Origin: Pseudoflavonifractor sp. An44
Lineage (GTDB): Bacteria; Bacillota; Clostridia; Oscillospirales; Oscillospiraceae
Assembly: GCF_002161675.1 (NCBI RefSeq)
Contig: NZ_NFIH01000023.1
Span: 1-41,064 of the forward strand
Direction of reading: 5' to 3'
DNA: 41,064 nucleotides
Positions 40,564 through 41,064 of this stretch are shown one piece after another. The notes below the pieces were generated by a model, which saw only the letters and a program-made list of their open reading frames with translations, ran no database searches and had not been told where the DNA came from. Numbering within the stretch: the first letter of the stretch is position 1; each line of letters starts with the position of its first letter. Position numbers and translations under genes: made by a program.

Positions 40564-41064
40564 ATGGTCGGCCGGCGCATCGTCTACGGGGTGGCCCTGC
40601 TGGCCGCCCTGGCCCTTCAAATCTTCTACAACGGCTATCTGGCCCAGTTTCTCCTGATCTGCGTCATTGCCCTCCCCCTCCTCTCCCTGGCTCTCAGCCT
40701 GCGGGGGGTCATCGGGGTACACCTGGAGCTCACCCCCTCGGCGTCTCAACTGGTGCAGGGGGAGAGCGGCCAGTGGCAGATTGCCGCCCACACCCGCTCC
40801 TTCCTCCCGGTGGCTCGGCTGACCATGGTCGTGACCTTGGAAAACCGCCTCACCGGGGACCGGCAGCGGCAGCGGCTGAAAACCTCCGGCCTGTCCAGGG
40901 GGATGGTGCGCACGCTGCCCATGGACACCTCCCACTGCGGCCAGCTCACCTGCCAGCTCCACCGGGTGAGGGCCCTGGATTTGCTGGGCCTCTTCGCCTT
41001 TCCCGTCTCCACTCCCGCTCTCGTCCACGCCCTGGTCCTCCCCCAGCCTGCCCCCACCGAGGAC
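40564..41064 (+). CDS. DUF58 domain protein, 5' part (cut by the window edge)
   Basis: Starts at ATG 40,564, 3 bp after the MoxR stop, and stays open to 41,064. The visible 167 residues begin MVGRRIVYGVALLAALALQ, with two adjacent membrane helices (about residues 8-45), then a beta-rich region with LVQGESGQWQI and LDLLGLFAFPV. This is the N-terminal part of proteins usually paired with MoxR (DUF58). The catalytic-like centre and C-terminus lie beyond the window. Confidence 0.85.
   Translation, partial: MVGRRIVYGVALLAALALQIFYNGYLAQFLLICVIALPLLSLALSLRGVIGVHLELTPSASQLVQGESGQWQIAAHTRSFLPVARLTMVVTLENRLTGDRQRQRLKTSGLSRGMVRTLPMDTSHCGQLTCQLHRVRALDLLGLFAFPVSTPALVHALVLPQPAPTED

Noticed and set aside
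39694-41028. 444-aa minus-strand ORF
   Set aside because: Antisense to MoxR and DUF58 genes, with Gly/His/Gln-rich composition and no domain.
1-41064. CRISPR array
   Set aside because: No regularly spaced short repeats and no cas-like gene were seen; the repeats present are operators, att sites and duplicated element ends.

Overview
The window looks like DNA of a human-gut type Clostridia (Bacillota), probably Oscillospirales. This rests on gene style and on a clearly GC-rich chromosomal block at the right (about 35,000-41,064) carrying MoxR/DUF58 and ECF-sigma/ABC genes. The left 24.6 kb is different: it is the right-hand part of an integrative conjugative or mobilizable element of the kind common in gut Firmicutes. 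Its left end lies outside the window. Species and family placement are inference.

Region 1 (1-24,647), the element. A Bce-type peptide-antibiotic sensing and detoxification module (RR, HK, ATPase, permease, with a BceR-like operator) comes first. Two ~250-bp direct repeats then flank a small XRE/membrane protein/DUF6440 island. Next are a relaxase and a second cargo system: RR and HK, a small membrane protein/XRE/zinc-ribbon module, and an ABC exporter with three FtsX/MacB-type permeases, an ATPase and a small membrane protein. Matching 11-bp-phased AACTCCACC repeats precede both the RR-HK operon and the ABC operon, which suggests the RR drives both. The right end carries an orphan winged-helix protein, a possible oriT, a leader with a strong intrinsic terminator, a sigma-like regulator, a chain of very small ORFs, a DUF6870-like protein, three tandem large serine recombinases and a 52-aa ORF.

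Region 2 (24,648-~31,100), an array of small eroded integrative elements. The large element ends inside a tyrosine integrase gene. Beyond the junction lie three pieces of the same integrase, each eroded to a different extent, and two 46-bp copies of the 3' half of an initiator tRNA-fMet (att sites). The complete unit between the att copies is 2,255 bp. The unit ends carry repeated TTGACCC/CTGACCC motifs that look like integrase arm sites. Cargo includes an MntA/HepT toxin-antitoxin pair, GNAT proteins, two near-identical small proteins of unknown function, and a regulator plus ABC transporter. Two units share the promoter TTGTAA-N17-TA(C/T)ACT beside the integrase remnant.

Region 3 (~31,100-41,064), chromosome or older islands. 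It holds two GNAT proteins, a DUF1835-type protein, an XRE regulator, a five-gene minus-strand operon (ECF sigma factor, membrane protein, ABC ATPase, two ABC-2 permeases) and, divergently, MoxR followed by a DUF58 protein cut by the window edge.
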